Source: Ministeria vibrans ATCC 50519 (Eukaryota; Opisthokonta; Filasterea). Taken from it: DNA of 25,192 nucleotides. The stretch is taken from NCBI GenBank assembly GCA_943704425.1, contig CALSCP010000945.1, positions 128,897-154,088 of the forward strand. Direction: 5' to 3'. The notes beneath the pieces are model-generated. The model was not told the origin of the DNA. It did no database searches and saw only the letters and a program-made list of their open reading frames with translations. How positions within the stretch are numbered: position 1 is the first letter of the stretch; each line of letters opens with the position of its first letter. Positions 20,901 through 25,192 of this stretch are shown here, piece after piece. A program made the position numbers and the translations under genes.

Positions 20901-22791
20901 AAACCAAGCCAAACAAACAAACAAACAAACAAACCAAACAAACCAAACAAACAAACAAACAAACAAACAACAAAATCAAACAACCCGGGTACTAACTTTA
21001 TTCATCTTCATTTGATCCTTCTAGCTTTGTCCGGCTGGATTTTATGCGGAAAGTGCGGGCATGACGGCGTGTAAGGAATGCGATGGAGAGACAAACACAA
21101 CTAAGATTGGTGCGACCTCTCCCGACGACTGCAATGTGTGTCGTGATGATGCGTGTCACCATCATGGCGCGTGCACGCTCTCCGAGTCAAAGAAACCAAT
21201 CTGTACGTGCGAATTGATGTATCGAATCTCAACCACGTGCGATGCGCCTATTGTCGGTGGACTCATTGCTGCGACGTCGATCGTTCTGGTGGTGCTACTG
21301 ATTGTTGTGGTGCTGGTACAACGCTCTCGCAAGCTGAGCAAAAATCTCGATGTGGAGCACATGATGACGAGCTCACTCCAGAATCGACTGCACACGGAGC
21401 GAGGAGAGACGCGCACACTCAAGACACGTCTGGGTGTGATTGAGGCAATGACCATCTCTTTTGAAGATCTCAATTTGAATCTGAACCGCTCGTCAACCAT
21501 TGGTGAGGGTGGAGCCGCTGAGGTATATCGAGGCACGTATGGGGGCGATCCTGTTGCCGTAAAGATTTTGCACAAACAACATCGTGGACAGAATGACCTG
21601 GTTGGTTTTGAACAGGACGCACAGACACTGCGTGCGTTGGCGCACCCCAACATCATCAAGTTGATTGGCGTTGGCGTCTACGAGGCGCCCGAACACCCCG
21701 ATGAGGTTTTTCCCTTCCTAGTGATGGAGTACATGCACCGCGGTTCGCTTGATCGACTTCTCTGGAACACCAACAACGATGGAAGTCCCATTGCTTGGAC
21801 CACTCGCATTAGTTATGCGCTCGACGCGGCGCGTGGCATTGCGCATTTGCACAGCAAAGATTTCATTCATGGCGACATCAAAGCGGGCAATTTGCTTGTG
21901 GGCAAGGACGATCGTGTGCGAGTGAGTGACATGGGAACTGCGAAAAAAACTGTGTTGCGACAACTGGACCGCGTGAATGAACCTGATAGGGAGTGGAACA
22001 CCAGTGGCGAATGGGAAGAAGGACGCGCACGCAGTGGGTCTGAGGCCCCTATGCACGTACAACCATCCACGGCGACTACAGCGCGCTCCGTTTCTGTCCC
22101 TATGCACTCGAATGGCGTCGCGCAAGTTGACGAAGACGAAGATGAGGACGATGAAAATAGTGATGCGGCCGCCCGTTCTGGGGAACGTCGACCACTTCTG
22201 TCACCGTCCAGAAATGTGTCCTCAACACTACGCAATGTGCCCCTGATGGATGTTGTTAGCGAGAGCACGCGTGTCGCCGTCGACGAGCTCCCGTCGCCGT
22301 CACTGTCGTCGTCCATGTCCTCCTCGACGACCTTTCAATCGCGTCCGACGACCATGTCGTGCATGGCCAAACTTGACGTAGGCAGCATTGGCTCGCCAAC
22401 ACGGTATGCCGAGACAGACACAGCATTTTCGCCAGCATGGCGTGCTCCTGAGGCATACGTCCGCAACGCACAGCTCACCAAGGCCGTTGACGTGTACGCA
22501 TTTGGCGTCACACTCAGCGAAATTATCACTTGTCGTGCTCCCTTCCACGAACTGACCACACCAGATGGCCCACCGCCGGTGTACGACCGTCTAGTCAAGC
22601 AAGGACAACGACCATCACTGCCCGACAACACACTCGCCACACACAATGTCCCAAAGGCACTGGTGGAGCTCACCCGCGCCTGCTGGAGCACACGCCCCGG
22701 CGCACGCCCCACCATGAACGAGGTGGTCCGCCGTCTTACGGCAATCCAACGAGAACAGTTGCGCAAAAAGAATAAGAAGAACAAAAAATGA
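17994..22791 (+). CDS. Kelch-ectodomain receptor with cytoplasmic TKL-type protein kinase (1432 aa)
   Basis: Five exons: 17994-18198, 18287-18345, 18470-19789, 19877-20824 and 21025-22791. A signal peptide (VLLLLLVAAG) leads into about eleven kelch motifs (for example YITGGRTQDG, FVFGGQSISS, LVFGGISTLND, YIFGGLGYDD), enough for two beta-propellers, with many N-glycosylation sites. A Cys-rich stretch follows (LCPAGFYAES, CKECDGET, CHHHGACT) of the ephrin-receptor/EGF-like kind, then one transmembrane helix near 918-943. The kinase domain starts near 1000: GEGGAAEVYRG loop, VAVK Lys1024, HGDIKAGN with Asp1128 and Asn1133, DMG at Asp1146 instead of DFG, and SPAWRAPEA near 1318, with about 170 residues between DMG and APE. 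It then has VDVYAFGVTLSEI and RPTMNEVVRRL. Catalytic Lys, Asp, Asn and metal-binding Asp are present, so activity is plausible. Ligand and substrate are unknown. It starts only 62 bp after the FHA gene. Confidence 0.9.
20841..20983. repeat. CAAA-type simple repeat in receptor-kinase intron 4
   Basis: Degenerate CAAA/CCAAA tetramer and pentamer runs fill most of intron 20825-21024. Sense RNA here is almost free of G and T until the pyrimidine tract before acceptor CTAG at 21024. Confidence 0.9.
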
Positions 22792-22865
22792 AGAACAAAA
22801 AGAAACACAAACCGTAATAATCTATTATAATGACTTTGTGTCACAGTTTTGATTCTGAACATTTT
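22792..22865. other. Convergent 3' gap between receptor kinase and GDP-fucose synthase
   Basis: Only 74 bp separate the two stop codons, so 3' UTRs must overlap or be very short. The gap is AT-rich; candidate poly(A) signals are not clear. Confidence 0.5.
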
Positions 22866-24495
<1,630 letters not shown>

Positions 24496-24632
24496 TTGTT
24501 GTAGAGACAAACAGAAACAAAATTGCAGTGATCTGAGACTCTGAGTGAGTTATTTTATGTTGATAGGATGAGTTGCTTCTCCATAACAATCCCTTTTTTT
24601 TTTTGTCTCTCTCTCTCTCTCTCTTTACAAGC
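24496..24632. promoter_or_regulatory. Divergent promoter gap, GDP-fucose synthase / IDH
   Basis: 137 bp between opposite start codons. The IDH side ends with T11, a CT repeat and TTTACAAG directly before CATG. That layout looks like the pyrimidine tract and acceptor of an intron, so the IDH leader may be spliced. Confidence 0.5.
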
Positions 24633-24714
24633 ATGTCCAAGATCCAAGGTGGAACTGTCGTCGAGCTTGACGGCGACGAGATGACGCGTGTGATCTGGGC
24701 GGAGATCAAGGAGA
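24594..24714 (+). repeat. Repeat unit A: T-run, CT tract and first 82 bp of IDH coding sequence
   Basis: T11 at 24594-24604, G, a CT tract, TTTACAAGC, then ATG and 81 further bases. It is matched by 25073-25192, differing only in T-run length (11 versus 12) and one CT unit. Confidence 0.95.
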
Positions 24715-25061
24715 AGCTGATCCTGCCGTTCATTGACCTCAACATTGAGTACTTTGACCTGGGAATTGAGCACCGCGACGCCACCAACGACGCCGTGACG
24801 CTGGAGGCCGCCGAGGCCATGAAGCGCGTCAACGTGGGCATCAAGTGCGCCACCATCACGCCCGACGAGGCGCGCGTTGAAGGTACACACGTGAAAGCGC
24901 CGCCAGACCCGTCGCCCGTCCCGTTCCCCGCCCTCCCCCGCTCACCCCGCGGCCCCGCTGCTGCGCTTTCCTTTCCCTCCGACGACAGAGTTCAAGCTCA
25001 AGCAGATGTGGAAGAGCCCCAACGGCACCATCCGCAACCATGTTGGTGGTGTTGTCTTTCG
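24633..25061 (+). CDS. IDH1: NADP-dependent isocitrate dehydrogenase, 5' part only (about 107 aa)
   Basis: Exon 1 is 24633-24882 and exon 2 24989-25061, with a 106-bp GC-rich intron and a donor GTAAAC at 25062. The start [12 protein letters not shown] and the blocks [47 protein letters not shown] and [16 protein letters not shown] are those of eukaryotic NADP-IDH. The short N terminus without a targeting peptide is like cytosolic IDH1. The enzyme oxidises isocitrate to 2-oxoglutarate and supplies NADPH. Exon 2 ends in NHVGGVVFR, where most relatives have NILGGTVFR. The rest of the gene, about three quarters, should follow intron 2 but is missing: instead a second copy of the gene's own start begins at 25073. 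Confidence 0.93.
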
Positions 25062-25072
25062 GTAAACGCTCG

Positions 25073-25192
25073 TTTTTTTTTTTTGTCTCTCTCTCTCTCT
25101 CTTTACAAGCATGTCCAAGATCCAAGGTGGAACTGTCGTCGAGCTTGACGGCGACGAGATGACGCGTGTGATCTGGGCGGAGATCAAGGAGA
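25073..25192 (+). repeat. Repeat unit B: second copy of the IDH 5' end at the window edge
   Basis: T12 at 25073-25084, G, a CT tract one unit shorter, TTTACAAGC, then ATG at 25111 and 82 coding bases identical to 24633-24714, including third codon positions. The similarity starts abruptly at the T-run; flanks to the left are unrelated. It continues to the window end, so its full length is unknown. Confidence 0.95.

Noticed and set aside
20841-20983. CAAA-type repeat considered as a CRISPR-like or satellite array
   Set aside because: Units are 4-5 bases with no spacers, confined to one intron: simple sequence only.

Overview
The window is nuclear DNA from a compact eukaryotic genome, most likely a unicellular amorphean such as an amoebozoan or a unicellular relative of animals; the exact lineage cannot be fixed from sequence alone. 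About 41 introns can be placed by joining conserved protein blocks. All are GT-AG, most are 49-110 bp, and many acceptors end in TAG. Coding DNA is GC-rich, gaps between genes are AT-rich and often only 60-140 bp, and longer introns carry CT, CA, T or CAAA simple repeats. The protein set (SCOC, DUOX, VMA21, MCAD, TMEM14, DUSP, FHA coiled-coil protein, kelch-TKL receptor kinase, GDP-fucose synthase, NADP-IDH) is typical of that part of the eukaryote tree.

Layout. Positions 1-411 hold a three-exon SCOC-like gene (+). Positions 1004-7099 hold a seven-exon dual oxidase (DUOX, +). Positions 7431-7968 hold a VMA21 V-ATPase assembly factor (+). Three minus-strand genes follow, read right to left: TMEM14-like (12539-12173), medium-chain acyl-CoA dehydrogenase (11869-9516, 12 exons) and a 423-residue protein with a possible DUF3719/FAM149-like N terminus (9419-8078). 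Plus-strand genes resume with a dual-specificity phosphatase (12634-13820), an FHAD1-like FHA/coiled-coil protein (14126-17931) and a secreted-kelch / transmembrane / TKL-kinase receptor (17994-22791). GDP-L-fucose synthase lies on the minus strand (24495-22866). The 5' part of a cytosolic-type NADP isocitrate dehydrogenase starts at 24633 (+).

The genes do not form an operon-like system; this looks like ordinary gene-dense protist DNA. Pairs share divergent promoter gaps (TMEM14/DUSP, 94 bp; GDP-fucose synthase/IDH, 137 bp) or convergent 3' ends (VMA21 with the 8078-9419 gene; receptor kinase with GDP-fucose synthase). Two large membrane proteins could act at the cell surface: a Ca2+-regulated H2O2-producing DUOX and a kelch-ectodomain receptor kinase. 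That they are functionally linked is not shown.

Points needing most care: the last 120 bp repeat the 5' end of the IDH gene almost exactly, inside what should be IDH intron 2 (assembly artefact or real tandem duplication); TMEM14 has a one-base discrepancy at a C-run; the FHA domain lacks its phosphothreonine-binding residues; and the receptor kinase has unusual catalytic motifs plus a very long activation-loop insert.
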